Translations under genes and position numbers: made by a program
Notes under the pieces: model-generated
Databases searched by the model: none
Seen by the model: the letters and a program-made list of their open reading frames with translations, nothing else
What the model was told of the DNA's origin: nothing
NCBI GenBank assembly: GCA_002943765.1
Contig: PQWQ01000032.1
Coordinates: 310,001-374,000, forward strand
DNA: 64,000 bases
DNA from: Psoroptes ovis
Lineage: Eukaryota > Arthropoda > Arachnida > Sarcoptiformes > Psoroptidae
Direction: 5' to 3'
Part shown: positions 10,898 through 25,216 of the stretch, piece after piece
Position numbering within the stretch: position 1 is the stretch's first letter
Layout of the letters: each line of letters opens with the position of its first letter

Positions 10898-13433
10898 TAT
10901 TAAAAAAAACAGTGGCAAATTTGATACATTTGAAATATGATAAGCGAAAGGAATATAATTTTAGCCATTTTTTCATTTGATTGTATCAAATGGCAAAAAA
11001 ATTTTTGAAATTTGACACATTGCTCACATCAATAATTAATAATTCATCATAATTAATAACACAAATAACTAATCACAAATCACTAAATCCTAGTAACATG
11101 TACACATGCACAGAGAAGCATCAAATCACATCAGAAAAGGCATCATTCAAAGATATCTGAAAAATGAATGAATTAAATTTCATAATTATTCAATCAATGA
11201 GTATCAATCAGCTACTGAAATTTTGTGAAAAATCAAAAAATTCACTTGTCAACTACACAAATATTGAACAAATAAATATTGGGATTATTGATGATTGTGT
11301 AAAAATTGTTGACCATTTTGACAATGCACTAAATGCAAAGTCCAAGTCAAATTTTTTCTGCATAAGTCAAAATAGAACAAAGATAAGATAAACACTAATT
11401 ATTTCAAATGAAAAGGAGCTAAAAGGGTTATAATTAAATATTTGCCTTTATTTATTGGCATTTTGTCAAAATGGGGAAAACTGAAAAAAAATTTTCAAAA
11501 ATTACTTAGTCTCGCGAAGCGAAAAAACAAATAAATTTTAAAACTAGCCAGAAAAATAAGTACAAAGAAAATAATCGGGGTCAACACCTGTTAAAGTATA
11601 TGTGATTTTGGATAATTTTAAATAATTTTAAAATTTGGGATAACAATTTGATTGTTTTTAGTTTTTATTTGATTTTTGAAAATTGATTTGTACAAATTGA
11701 TTTAAGGTAGTAATCACATGTTCAAAGGGCTATAGATTGACCAGCAAAATTCAATCGAAATTCGATTGAATTTTGACAATCGAAAGACAATCAAATTAAA
11801 TGGATTCAAAATAGATAATTTTGGCCTGAACGGATCACACAACAATTGAATTGATTTTGATAATACATGGATAATACACACATGATAATAATTGATTTAA
11901 GCCTATCATCACCTTTAAAAACAAACAAATAAACTAGTTCAATTGTCTACGATTTCAATTGTAGAAATTATCAGTAAACAAACAAATCAATTTTGGATCA
12001 ATAAACAAATCAATTTTGGAGCAAAAACTCGTATGGATCAATGGATCTGAATCAAATTGATTATTTGATTGTGTTTTTGATCGGAGAGAGAAAAAGATTA
12101 CGATAACTGGATTAAGATAATCATCGGGCTTACCTTCATAAGATATTGTCGATCAGATAATTTGACTGAATTTGAATTTTTCAAATGTTGAAATTCGAGA
12201 CGCAAATTAGATTCATTACAGGATAATCAAACCCATCAGTATTTATAGTTTTTCGTTTGCCATCAAGCACTTGATGTATTCACGGATGATGATGAGGATG
12301 ATGATATGACTATTTTTTTTGGATTTTAGAAATTCGTCATGGAATTCGAATTACATGAATTACAAGTCGAAAAATGACAAGTAGAAAAATGACGATTCAT
12401 CGTCATTCTTGTTCTGTAAGTCTTCAATCAAAAATTCAAATCGTTCATTGAATTCACTGGCTGTGAGATTAGATGTTACACAACGAAATTTTTTATGGGT
12501 TCGAGTCCTAGAAATGAAAAGGCGAAAGCATTAATTCATACAAAGTTAAAATACTTTGAAATTACTAAGGTAACTTAGCTTTAAATCTGGTCCTGAATGA
12601 ATTTTAATGGGTACCATCGAATAATACTGTGAGATAGATGAACAATTGTACAAAATTCTCCGATTGTACAATCTACTGCCTGAAAAATGTTGAAAATATG
12701 ACGAAATATGAAGAAATATAAAAATTAAAAATTCATCAATTCAATGACAAAGCATTAATATGATTTATTTATTCGTTTATTCATTCATTCATTCGTTTGG
12801 TTGGTTAGCTCGTTTAAATCGTTCATTTTTACCCTAATAAAAATTCAATTGTATCATCATACATACATAACTGGTGTGGATTATGGCAGCAAAATGAAAT
12901 GAAAATGGTCGGTATTAAATTGAAAATATATGCGGACGACCACACATCAATAAATGATGACTGCAGCGAAAATTGAAATGAATTGAAATGAAATTAAGTG
13001 AAAAAATTGAAAATATTAATAGAAACATACAGATACATACGGGAGAATATAACATGCATAAATAAATGTATACCATACATACCACAAATGATGATAAAAC
13101 ATTTTATAGCTCATTGATAATTGATAATAATCATTTTTGGCCTGGTGATTATTATCATTATTATTATCGTGTGTGATATATGATTATCAATAATAATAAT
13201 TGATTGATTGATTGATTGATAAATTTCTCGATTTCGATATACCAATCGAATGTTTTGTTTCGAATGTTATTTGCCAGAAACACTTGAAAAATTAATGTGG
13301 AAAAAATAATGAACGATTCACATTTTCAATTTCTCAAATTGAATAATTGAGGTAGTATTTGATCAGTATGAATATCTGGATGTTTTTTTGCGATTAATAT
13401 CTTGTTACACGATGAACATTTTGATATATCATA

Positions 13434-13512
13434 TCAGATTGCCCGAAAAGTTCATTCGGTTTAATCGATAGAGTTGCTAATGAAAATCGGCCAGAACTTT
13501 CAGGACAACCAA
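13434..13512. mobile_element. Family A mariner-like MITE, copy 7 (reverse)
   Basis: Left TCAGATTGCCCGAAAAGTTC, right GAACTTTCAGGACAACCAAA. The inner asymmetric part is inverted relative to copy 1. Confidence 0.8.
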
Positions 13513-15255
13513 AGATAATATTTTGGATATTAATTTCATTTTTTATAATTTGTCAAAAATTATTCATACGAGTAAATACCATTTCCGTCGTTTAAAATGA
13601 AGATGAATGACATAATTATTATTTTCGGAATGATAAAAATAATGATGATTATCAAATTTTGTTGATTAATTTAACAAAATAAAACAAGAATATATTGAAA
13701 TTAGTCGATTGATATCGAACAAATAATGAAAATAGAAAACATCATAATCATTGTGTCATATTGTAGTATATGGATAATATAAAACGATACCGGTTTTAAC
13801 ACAAATGACGACGATCTAATAATACTTTTGAATGATTTTATTTTTGACAAAATATTCAAAGTATAGACGGAAGTTTATTTGTTCATTTTCTTCGGAAAAT
13901 TCTGTCGCATTATTGTTGATTGCATTTGTTTGTGCTGGAAATTAAAGTTTTAATGCCGAAAATTAAGGTTTTAATTTGCTCATTAAAAGATACAAATAAT
14001 AGCCATGATTGTGGTTTTAGTTTTGTGCTTTTTTTGGGACAATAATAATCATTTGTTGTTGCTAATTTCATTGTATAAAACGAATAATGCTAATAATGAA
14101 TGAATGATAAATGCACACACACACATATACATTAACATGAATTAATTCAAATTGAAATTAATTCCAATATTTTTTTTATTATTTCATTTGATTATTTAGC
14201 TAGAATTAATGATAATTATTTTATAATGAAATGCTTCTTTTGTTTTTGAATTCATTTATTTATTTGTTTGATTTGTATCGTTTATAATAAGCATTTACCC
14301 GAATGAATAACAATACAATACAAAAGCTCATCCATCAATTATAACGAATGAATAATGAATAATACCTGGTCATCAATAATAAAATAATGAAATTTGTTTA
14401 TATTTGTTTCATTTTCTTCGTATTTTAAATGGTTTTAAATTGAACAAATTTTCAATTGTAATTTCGTTTATTTTGATTGAATTCAATTGAATTGAATTGA
14501 ACAAGAAGAAATCCAATTAAAAATTGGACAAAAATGAAATTTCGGCGGAAACATTCGAATCGAATTTTCGAACGTTTTTTTTTATTTTGTCGTCTGTTTG
14601 TTTACACAAAACATTCGAAACGCTTCATGTTTTTGTAATGCTCAATTCATACATTGAAAGTATTTCGCTTTGTTTTGAAATCTCATAGAAAAAAACCGGA
14701 AAAAATCTTTGAAATTTTAAAATTTTAAAATTTTTGGACAAAATTATAAAAATAGATTCAATTCAAATTTGATTGTGATTATCATTTTTCAAACAAATGC
14801 AAACGAATACCCATTCAATACAATATATTTGAATGGAAAATGCTCAAAAAAACATCACGACAAATCCGCCAAAATATGAGTAAACTAAGCCAATTTGGAG
14901 CCCGAAATTGAATTGAAACGATGTGGACAATCGATTTGACGAAATTTGAATCATTTTCGTTTAATTTACAGTACAACAAACCATCGTTATTATCAAATGT
15001 TCAAAGATAATAATTGGATGTAAAATAATGACAATCAGCCACTGTTTATTGCCATTGTTTGTTTATCGAATATAACAACGATGATTATGATGATGGTAAT
15101 GATGATAATGCACTAATAATTGACTGAAAATGACTAAGAATGATGATGATGTGGATAATAATAATCATTCATACATGACTATGCATTCGAAATGATGGAT
15201 AATAAATTGTGGCTAAATAAATTGACAAAATTGATCAAAATTCATCATTTTCCAA

Positions 15256-15269
15256 TCGTATTAATACGA
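15256..15269. repeat. Palindrome TCGTATTAATACGA
   Basis: A perfect 14-base palindrome containing the CGTATTAATACG core also found at 3445, 3489 and 26401. It lies about 1.15 kb upstream of the BTAF1 start. Confidence 0.5.
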
Positions 15270-15395
15270 ATTTCTATTACCGATATGCCACATTCTATTG
15301 CGTGCGTGTTGCCGAAATCATTTATGGTTATTATCATCATTTTGGTGGGATTATTGACATAAACATCCCTATAATATGATTATTCAATCATTATT

Positions 15396-15558
15396 ACAGG
15401 GTTTGAAGTTTTAATTCAGAGTTTTAAAATTGATTTTTGTAGTTTTAAAATGAAATTTCGTAATTTTACGGTTCAAAATTGCATTAAAAACTACGAAAAT
15501 CAACTTTAAAACTACGAAAATTAGTTTTAAAACTACGAATTAAAACTTGAAACCCTGT
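15396..15558. mobile_element. Family C palindromic MITE, copy 1 (163 bp)
   Basis: Begins ACAGGGTTTGAAGTTTTAAT and ends ATTAAAACTTGAAACCCTGT. The arms continue inward as repeated modules (TTCGTAGTTTTAAAATTGA type) and their complements, so most of the element can fold on itself. No coding capacity and not obviously related to mariner ends. Confidence 0.88.
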
Positions 15559-16419
15559 CATTAATTCAAATGCAAAGAATTTTGGCAAAATTCAATTTCA
15601 TCATTTTTAGTACCAATATTCAAACACAGATGGCAGTACTATTGCTAAAAAAATTAACATCAATGTAAACATAAACATTCGGGGCATTTAAATTCTTTTT
15701 TTTTGCGGCAATTTCAACACAATCCTACCAAGCTATGTGAAAATTGCCGGCAATTTTTTTTTTCGTTGATGGCAACTAAATATTGGATGAAGTAAACAAA
15801 CAAAAAACGATAAATAAACAAACAATTAACTACAACAACAACGACGACGACGCGTCGGCTGCATCAATTTATTGTTTTGTATATAAATTAACAATCGAAC
15901 AATTGATTTATCCAAAGAAATATATGCAAATATTCATCGAAAAACATATGATATAATGGATATTGTAAATTATTTTGATTAATGAATATATTATTGAATC
16001 ATAATCGATTGTTATTATTGATTGGTGAATTATTCACATCAAATTTCTTCTGTATTTCTTTCCAAAAAAAAAATACATTTTATTCGATTTAAATATTGAA
16101 ATACTTGGAGAAATGACACAAGAATAACAAGAGGTAATGACCCTGTGAATTTTGATTGAAATGAATTCAATCTAATCAATAAATATTTTATTTAATATTT
16201 TATTCCAGAAATTGATTTTTTCGGGTTTTATTCTTATTGAAAAAGCCGCAGATTTGAACCTTTGAAATTTTGAAAATTCGAAATTGGGCTGCGAAATAAT
16301 TGAAATACAAATAAGACATTAATTTACACATGTGATATATATTCAAAATCCTTCTATTTAAATATTGAAATTCTCAAATTTATGTGATAAATCATCATCA
16401 ATTGAATTGATATTGAATA

Positions 16420-19400
16420 ATGACATCAAGATTAGATCGATTATTTCTCCTGCTGGACACCGGTTCAACGCCGTTAACACGTAAAGCGGCTGCATTACAA
16501 TTGGGTGAAGTACAAAAGTTACATCCACATGAATTGAATACCCTACTGGTCAAAATACGTCAATATCTTCATTCATCATCATGGGATACTCGAATTGCTG
16601 CAAGTCAAGCTGTCGAGGCGATCATTTCGAATGTGCCGAAATGGTTTCCAGCTGGTGAATCATCGAATGATAGCGATAATATGGTCCAAAAGCCGCAAAC
16701 AAATGATGATTGTCGTATGCGTTTCGATCATTATGATGTACAAACAGTGATAAAATGTGGTCATAATTTACTTGCATCCGAAGGTAAAGATTTTGATGAT
16801 GATTCAGCGACAACAGCGACACCTGTAGTATCGGTAGATTCACGTGAACAAATTGCACAGATGCGTCAATCGTTGAACCAGAAATTGGGTCTTAGTTTTG
16901 CCGAGAAAATTGGCCTCATAATGGATTTCATTTCGAATTCTGATTTGGTCGATTCGGTCAGTGAAAGCACTAATCAATCAGCTGATTCGAAAGAATCAAA
17001 GGTGAAGATTGAGCAACTTATACCGAAAGCTAAAGCTAAGCGTAAAACAAGTGAAAATTCAATCAAACAAGAAGAGTGTTCAGGTGATGGTCTTAAAAAA
17101 ATTAAACTTGAATCATCGGATAGCATTGAATCGATGGCCAAAGATGATTCTCAACTTGTTAACAGCAATATTTTCGATGGTGATGAATGGCCATTGTCAT
17201 GGTTTAGTGATGAATTAATGTCCGATTTGTTCAATGCACAATGGGAAATTCGTCATGGTGCTGCTATTGGTTTGCGTGAAATTGTCAAATTACAAGGACG
17301 CTGTGGTGGTCGTCAGCGTCATTCACTTGCGTCCGAACAAGATACACTGAATCAACAATGGCTTGAAGACCTATCCTTACGGTTATTATCAGTGTTGGCG
17401 TTGGATAAATTTGGTGATTATTTAAGTGATCAGGTGGTTGCACCTGTCCGCGAGACTTGTGCCCAAGTTCTAGGTCTTATATTGAAATTATTGACCATGG
17501 ATGGTGTTGAAAATGTGCTGAAAATCCTACTACAATTACTTCAATGTAATGAATGGGAAGCACGTCATGGTGGTATGCTTGGGTTGAAATATTTACTTGC
17601 CATCCGGCAAGATATGATTGAACAATTATTACCAAAAGTATTTGAACCAATATTCAATGGCCTCAAAGATACGGAAGATGATGTATCAGCTGTTGCTGCT
17701 GCAGCATTAGTGCCAATCAAAGATCAATTAATGCGTTTAATGCCTGAAAATGTACCGATTGTGATATCATTTCTATGGGAATCATTATTAGTATTAGATG
17801 ACCTGTCATCATCAACTGGTGATTTATTAATGTTACTGTCATCACTGTTAACATTTAAAGGTGATACTAAAACTAATTCGAATGTTTTCGACCAAGATTC
17901 ATCACAACAAAAACTATCAATACTCATACCAAGATTATGGCCATTTTTGTCACATTCATTGAGTTCAGTACGTCGATCAGTGTTGGAATCGCTGTTGATT
18001 CTGAGCGAAAAAAATTCCGATGAATGGCTCGATCATTCAACACTGCTATCAGATGCATTACGCTTGTTATATCAACGATCATTAATTGAAAATAATCCTA
18101 CGATCCTTGATTTACTCCACAAAGTATGGTTAAATCTGATTTCCAAAGCAAAATATGAATGCTTGATTGATTCGACAAAGAATTTCGTAACGGGTTGGAT
18201 ATGTTTAATGATGCAACCACAGAAAATACCAATCGATATCGCCAATTTACCTGTTTGGTTGGAAATCAAACATTCGGCATCACATTCATCTGCTTCGGCG
18301 GTAAGTTCACCATGATTTTCGATTGTATCGATGTTTGATTCAATTTTTAAATTCTATACAGCACTCGAAAAATGCACGACCCTCGACCTCACAACCTCAT
18401 CATTTATCGTTGCCAGCTGAAAATTATTATATCGGTGGTAGTGAATTATTAGGTGAATCGACTGAAGAACGTGAACGTTGCGCAATTCGGGCACGTTATC
18501 AATGTGCAAGGTTATTGGGGGCTTTGGCATTTTATTTGACTGAAGCTAACCCTAAATCCCTGGCTAATGGCTTTGATAATGACAAAGAACCATCGAACAA
18601 TGCAAACATACAGGATCCATTGGATAGTTTTGCATGTTTATTGTTGTTTCATTTGAATTCGAAATCAGCCACCCAGCGAATGTGTAGTGCATGGATAATT
18701 AAAGAATGGGCTATAACCAAAATATTGATTCAAGGTGAACCGCAAGCACCTTGGATTATCGAACAGGAGATTAAATCTGAAGCCAAAGATGAAGAATTAT
18801 CATCATCAACGACGAATCAATCCGCATTACGACTGCATAAAGGACTGGCCGATCGCTGCATTGAATCGTTGGAAGAGCAAATATTTTTTGATGAAATATC
18901 CACATATGTTGGTCGTGTTCAATATAATTTTCGTGACCTACTATCGACACTACGAATGAATCGTATTGAATTCAATGAAAATGAGCTGGCCGGTAAAAAT
19001 GTTTATACTTTTCCGCAAATAAATTCCGTAATGGATCATGTTCAATCGAAATCGCTGATTGCGATGAAACAAAAATTGAACGCTGCTACGTCTACGAATC
19101 GTAAACCGAACGCTAAACTAAAATCATTGATCGAATGTGTTGAAGAAAAAATTGCGGTCACACGACGTACAATTGTTGAATTGAATCAATCGACAAATTC
19201 GTTGACGACTGGTGTTAAATCATCACTAGCATCAGCTTTAATAGAGTGGCGCCACCTGCCTGAACGTTTAAACCCGATTATTAAACCAATTATGGATTCA
19301 ATCAAACAAGAAGATAATGAACAGCTGCAGCGAGGTTCTGCATATTGTTTAGTTAAACTACTTAATATATTTTGTGAACGATGCTTTCGTAATCCTTCAC

Positions 19401-22400
19401 AATCAACTCCTACGGCTAAAATCATAACGAATCTAGTTACTTATCTTTGTTCGGATCGAAATTTTACGCCCGAAGTTATACTTGAACCTACTAGTAATAA
19501 TGATGTCAAAGATGATAAAATGACCAGTAAATCCAAGGCCCAATACGGTATATTAGCGCTGGATAATATGCAAAAAACGGCCGAACTTAACCTATCGTTA
19601 CGACGTTCGAATTCATTGAATATGAAGAATCGTAACCAACAATCGATTGATGATAATTGTGTGGGTGTATCCACATCACCAACGACCAGTAATGACCAGC
19701 AACAACCACAATCTGAAAAACAAGGTGAAATACAAAGACGTGGTGCAACCAACGCCCTCTGTGAAACATGTAGATCATTTGGTCAATATTTACCCGATCA
19801 ATTACCATCGCTATGGGATCATCTGAAGCGTATATCATTGTCCGTCCAGCAGCCACCATCGAAGCTTGATGAAGATGGTCAGAAGCTGTGTCGTGAGCTG
19901 ATACAATCATTGCAAGTGTTTGAAATCATTGGGCCATATCTACATGAACGATTACATTTATCATTGAAATATGTTTATGATTTCCTTCGGGAATGTCTTC
20001 GAAATCCATTCATATCACTAAGACATATGTCAGCCAGATGTTTCGGTATGCTTTCCACGATTAATGTTTGTACAACAATGGATTATATATTGACCAAAGT
20101 ATTGGACATGTTGGAAGCATCTGATTGTGATCTTAAACGTCAAGGTGCAGTCGAAGCAATTTATTTCATAATCGAACGTCTGTCGTTGAAAATTGTACCT
20201 TATATCGTTCTGCTGATTGTACCAATGTTGGGTCGTATGTCTGATCAAAATGAATCGATTCGTTTGCTTGCTACGCATTGTTTTGCCCAATTAGTTCAAC
20301 TGATGCCATTGGATAATGATCATCATAATCACAATAATTCGAATAATCAACAAGATTCGAATGGTACGACCCCAGCAGCATCAGCAGCAACAATCGATTC
20401 CTATAAAGAAGCTCTATCATTGAATAATGATCGTTTACATTTATCTGAAGAGCTTCTAAAACGTAAAATGAATGAACGACATTTCTTGGAACAATTAATG
20501 AATATTAAAAATCTTGATGATTATCAATTATCGGTACCAGTCAAAGCCGAGCTACGTAAATATCAACAAGACGGTGTAAATTGGCTCGCATTTTTGAATA
20601 AATATAAACTACATGGGATTGTAGCTGATGAAATGGGCCTCGGTAAAACATTGCAAGCAATTTGTATTCTTGCATCGGATCATTATGATATTAAACAACG
20701 TTATGAATCGGGTGAATCACAAAACAAGCCATTGCTATCGATTGTTATTTGTCCACCTACGCTTACCGGTCATTGGATGTATGAAGTAGAGAAATTTGTT
20801 TCGAACGAATATTTAAATCCAGTCATGTATCATGGGCCACCATTTGAACGAGCCAAGATTAAGCAACAAATTAAACAGGCTAATCATTTGATTGGCCTCC
20901 GAAGTGGTGAAATATCGAAGAAATCATTTAAATCTGCCCATAATCTTGTGATTGCTTCGTATGATTTGGTTCGAAATGATATCGAATTTTTCGCTGCAAT
21001 CAATTGGAATTATTGTATTCTAGATGAAGGCCATGTGATCAAAAATGGTAAAACAAAGCTAGCGAAATCGATTAAAACATTGAATGCTCGTCATCGGCTT
21101 ATATTAACTGGAACACCGATCCAAAATAATGTCCTTGAACTATGGTCATTATTTGATTTTCTTATGCCCGGTTTCTTGGGTACCGAACGGCAATTTATGG
21201 CACGTTATTCGAAACCAATTTTAGCATCACGTGATGCTAAAAGCTCATCGAAAGAACAAGAAGCCGGTATTTTGGCTATGGAATCATTACATCGACAAGT
21301 GTTACCATTCATTTTGAGACGTATGAAAGAAGATGTCCTTAAAGATTTACCACCAAAGATTATGCAAGATTATTATTGTGAATTGAGTCCACTGCAAGCT
21401 CAGCTTTATGAAGATTTCTATAAAAGTCGTGTACGGCAAACAATTAAAGATGATTTAGTCGAACAAATTTCAACAACATCTTCAACGTCATCGTCATCTG
21501 CTTCGAATAACAGAATCATTGATAAATCCAAATCTCATATATTTCAATCATTACAATATTTACGTAAAGTATGTAACCACCCGAAACTAGTATTAACGCC
21601 TACGCATCCAAATTATTCGCAAATAATGACCAAACTAAAAGCGGAACATACAACCCTATCCGATATTAATCATGCAGCTAAATTGATTGCATTGAAACAG
21701 CTGTTACAAGATTGTGGTATTGGTGTATCGCAAACAGCGACACCTATGCAAGATCAAACAGCAGCCGAACCTGTTGTTAATCAACATCGTGCTCTTATAT
21801 TTTGTCAACTGAAAAGTATGTTGGATATCGTTGAGAAGGATTTACTTAAAGCCCATATGCAATCGGTGTCATATCTACGACTGGATGGTGATGTACCGGC
21901 TGCATCACGGTACTCGGTCATACATCGGTTCAATAATGATCCTTCGATCGATGTTTTATTGCTTACTATTCAGGTATATACTTTATTTTCTTCGAGTGAA
22001 TGAAATTAACTGGTATCTTTGATTCATTTTTCAAAGGTTGGTGGCCTCGGTCTGAATTTGACCGGTGCCGATACAGTCATATTTGTTGAACATGATTGGA
22101 ATCCGATGAAAGATCTTCAAGCAATGGATCGTGCACATCGTATTGGCCAGAAGAAAGTGGTCAATGTTTATCGGTATGTGTGACCCATTATTGATTAGTA
22201 AAAGGTTATAACCTTTTAATATTTTACCATAGATTAATAACGACCGGTACATTGGAAGAGAAAATAATGGGTCTACAAAAATTCAAACTAACCATAGCGA
22301 ATACTGTTATATCGAATGATAATTCAAGCCTTGATTCGATGGCAACCGATCAATTATTGGATTTATTTGAATTATCTACGACAACAACAACTACTTCAAA

Positions 22401-22581
22401 CAATTCGAATAATGATAAATCAATAAATGGTAATTCAGGTGGCGCTGGTGGTCAGGGTCAGGTATCGATGAAAATGATGCTCGAAACATTACCAGAATTA
22501 TGGGATACACAACAATATGAAAATGAATATGATATGAATAATTTTTTACAATCATTATCGAATCATTTTCCATCATCTTGA
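16420..22581 (+). CDS. Btaf1: BTAF1/Mot1, SNF2-family ATPase that removes TBP from DNA
   Basis: Nuclear SWI2/SNF2 ATPase whose HEAT-repeat N-terminus grips TATA-binding protein and whose motor strips it from DNA. Four exons are seen: 16420-18300, 18362-21973, 22037-22173 and 22233-22581, with introns of 61, 63 and 59 bp at GT-AG sites and consistent phase (0, 0, 2). The product is about 1992 residues; human BTAF1 has 1849. The first 630 residues carry HEAT-type repeats (for example ARHGGMLGLKYLL) with a charged Ser/Lys linker. The ATPase runs from about 1360: DEMGLGKTLQ (Walker A), DEGHVIKN (Walker B, the DEGH form typical of Mot1) near 1515, LTGTPIQNN, then LRRMKEDVLKDLPPK. The C-terminal helicase lobe ends with the EHDWNPM and DRAHRIGQ motifs and TTGTLEEKIMGLQKFK. 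Extra length comes mainly from polar inserts. The start ATG directly precedes the conserved SRLDRLFLLLDTG. Confidence 0.97.
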
Positions 22582-23393
22582 AACATCGTATATAAATGTG
22601 GCCATTCATATATTCATAATCATTTAAATAATCATTAATTCGGATTGATTGATTGATTGATCAATTGATGTGTGTTTTGATGATGGCAAAATAATAATAA
22701 TACTCATTACTCATCATTTTTTGCTAATTTGGTAGAAAAAACTATTAGGTTGTCCGGAAAGTTTTGGCCGATTTTCACAAACAACACCATTGATTAAGCC
22801 GAATAAACTTTTCGGACAGCCTAATACTCATATTTAAATTCGAATCATTTTAAGAATTATTATATGTGTAAATCATCATTATAATTCATTAATTAATTGA
22901 AATTCATAAATTATTATTGTAAAATTCATTTATATTTATATATTCATATTCATATCATTTGGTAATTAATTAATTATAAATTTTTTTTTAATTAGAATAA
23001 ATTAATAAATATTTAATATTTATAAGTCGATTTATTGAGTCGAAAAATAATTCGAATAATTAAATTCGAATAATTAAAATTGAATTCGAAAATCTAAATT
23101 TATATTAATTAGGCACGATATATTTTGACGATGATACATACACAATCGATCGGTAGGTGGGTGGGTGGTTGGTTGGGTGGTGGGGACCCGGCCAATGATG
23201 AACGACCACCATTCATCAGGTGAAACAAGGTTCAAAGGTGAAACCGAGGTTAAAACCTTTGGCATTCGGGCATATTCACTCATTGAGCACCGATGATGTC
23301 TAAAAAAAAATTCGAATCACACACCTTTGCTATAATTTATGTGAATGTTTTGTAGAGGCTATAGTTTTTTTGTAGGCTTAAGTGTTTTCATAA
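22582..23393. other. Convergent intergenic spacer, BTAF1 / PDCD10
   Basis: 812 bases between the BTAF1 and PDCD10 stop codons, so it holds both 3' UTRs. It contains one family A element, AT-rich runs with several AATAAA-like signals near 22990-23020, and a G-rich GGTG run near 23155-23185. Confidence 0.6.
22745..22824. mobile_element. Family A mariner-like MITE, copy 8
   Basis: TTAGGTTGTCCGGAAAGTTT to AAACTTTTCGGACAGCCTAA, about 80 bp, forward. It lies 164 bp past the BTAF1 stop and so probably in its 3' UTR or just beyond. Confidence 0.88.
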
Positions 23394-24227
23394 TTATTTC
23401 AAATGATGTATGGCCGTCGAAAGGTTCGAATCACAACGTGGATCACAACAAATTTTTATCGTTTTCTGTATGGAATTAGTGGCCAATATTAATTGTGATG
23501 CACTTTGCAGTACGGCCATACTATCACCATGTTTAAAATATTCTTTAAGGGTTTGACTAAAATTTTTCGAATCTTTGATGAATTCACGTTTACGTTGATC
23601 AATTGAACGTTTATCCTGGTAGTTTTGTATGAAACCATTTGATGTGGATGATGATGATGATCCACCACCCGTACCACCAGTAATATCATTAACACAATCT
23701 AATAATTTCTTAATAGCTGAAGCTATTTTTCGAATTGTTTCGAGAAATACTTGACGATCATATAGGACATCAGGTATTCGTGCTAGGATTTTTTTCAATG
23801 CAAATGTACGACGATTCAGTTCTTGAAATGGTTCTTCAGGTCGGCGGCAACGTTGTTCTTCGAATTCAGGTATTTGTGATTGCATTCGTAGCAGCGCTTC
23901 GGTCATATTAACCGAAACGATATTACGTGTGGCCAATATTTCAATGATGAATTCAAGCAAGAATCCAGGACGTTTATGTTCACATTTACCCAGGGCTTTC
24001 AACAGAACAACCGCAGCTTGTTGACTATGTTTTTGTATTTTACACAGTAATGGCCTTACAATGATTGGCCATATTAATGCTGCGGTTACCGATGTATATC
24101 TTGAGCTTTGGGCTATTGTTTTCGTCGTGACCGTCGTCGATGAAGATGGCGATTGTTCTGAATTATTCGACGATGAATGATGATGGTGATTCGCTTGTGA
24201 TGATGAAGATAATTCAATTTTATTCAT
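23394..24227 (-). CDS. Pdcd10: PDCD10/CCM3, STRIPAK-associated scaffold protein
   Basis: Adaptor that binds GCKIII kinases, CCM2 and striatin; loss of the human gene causes cerebral cavernous malformation. Single exon of 277 residues, whereas human PDCD10 has about 212. The family signature is clear: NMTEALLRM, RRPEEPFQELN, ALKKILARIPD, IASAIKKLLD and REFIKDSKNFSQTLKEYF. Two additions explain the extra length: a polar N-terminal leader of about 50 residues rich in Ser, His and Thr, and a Gly/Ser insert (GGTGGGSSSSS) after the IKKLLD helix, near the junction of the dimerisation and FAT-homology domains. The ATG at 24227 is the first in frame; a later start inside the leader is possible. The gene is convergent with BTAF1. 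Confidence 0.93.
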   Translation of the reverse strand: MNKIELSSSSQANHHHHSSSNNSEQSPSSSTTVTTKTIAQSSRYTSVTAALIWPIIVRPLLCKIQKHSQQAAVVLLKALGKCEHKRPGFLLEFIIEILATRNIVSVNMTEALLRMQSQIPEFEEQRCRRPEEPFQELNRRTFALKKILARIPDVLYDRQVFLETIRKIASAIKKLLDCVNDITGGTGGGSSSSSTSNGFIQNYQDKRSIDQRKREFIKDSKNFSQTLKEYFKHGDSMAVLQSASQLILATNSIQKTIKICCDPRCDSNLSTAIHHLK

Positions 24228-25094
24228 AATTTTTCAAATTTTTCAAATTCGAATCTTCTTAAATTGATACAAATGACCGGGGGCGTGTTATGGCTGCAGG
24301 CAACGTTCAAAAGGCACCAAGAATCAATCAATTTTACTTCTGGATTTATTCACTAATTTCGTTAAGTAAAAGTGTCAAAAATCATATCCATTCATCAATC
24401 ATTCATCAAACAAATTTCGAAATTGGCTCACCAATACTTTGAATTGAAAGAAATCAGCTTTGAAAGATAGTTAAACACAGTGAAAACGATACGTGGTGAT
24501 AAATAATGGTAACAAAACACAAGTATTAATGAGATGACAATAATAATAAACTTGTTTACCTGTTTGCATTTTTTTTATATTTTGTTTACCTCATCAAAGG
24601 CTTATAGTTGTTGTTGTTGTTTGTTGTCGTATTCGAATGTTTGTGACTTTTAAAGGGAATAAGCAATGGTTTAAAATCTGAGCCGACAGATGGCAGTCAA
24701 AAATCGAATTTTTTTTTTCTTCCAATTTTGAATTTTTCAAATTTTCAAAAAAAACCCGCATTTTTCCAAATTTTAAAAATCAAAAGTTTTTTAGGTCATT
24801 GATTAATTTTAAAAAAATTGAAAATGACCAGGTTAATCATCAATTATCATCATCATATGATTGAATTGAATTGAAAACAACCATAATTTATAATGCACGC
24901 AAAGCTATTCAATTACTGCTCAATTTAATTCATTTAAAACCCGGCTATTCATTTGTTTGTTTGGCTGACTGACTGATTTATGGAAAAATTTTTATCAAAT
25001 TTGACCTAATTTTTTCACCATCATCGTTTGCATCAATCAAATTATAAATGAATGAAATAGTTGTTTCAATCATCATTTCTATTTCCATAGAATT

Positions 25095-25216
25095 ACAAAG
25101 TTTAAAGTTGCAATTCGTAGTTTTAAAATTCAATTTCGTAATTATACAATTCAAAAACTACATTCAAAACTACGAAAATTAATTTTAAAATTCTGAAATA
25201 AAACTTTAAACTTTGT
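25095..25216. mobile_element. Family C palindromic MITE, copy 2 (short form, 122 bp)
   Basis: ACAAAGTTTAAAGTTGCAAT at one end and AAACTTTAAACTTTGT at the other, with internal TTCGTAGTTTTAAAATTCA and CTACGAAAATTAATTTTAAA complements. One module pair shorter than the 163 bp form. Confidence 0.82.

Larger units (their letters stand above)
5534..16419. other. Gene-poor, repeat-rich intergenic region
   Basis: About 10.9 kb between VPS45 and BTAF1. It holds seven family A palindromic elements, one family C element, a decayed Tc1/mariner-type transposon, a (CA)n run and much AT-rich low-complexity DNA (ATT, GATT and GATG runs). The open frames here are short and do not resemble conserved proteins. 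The region before 16420 probably contains the BTAF1 promoter and 5' leader. Confidence 0.7.

Noticed and set aside
12444..12519. tRNA-like stretch: GGTTCGAGTCC B-box and a 6/7 acceptor match (TTCATTG / AAATGAA)
   Set aside because: No acceptable anticodon stem, a weak T-stem and an imperfect A-box. At best a worn tRNA-derived relic, not called as a gene.
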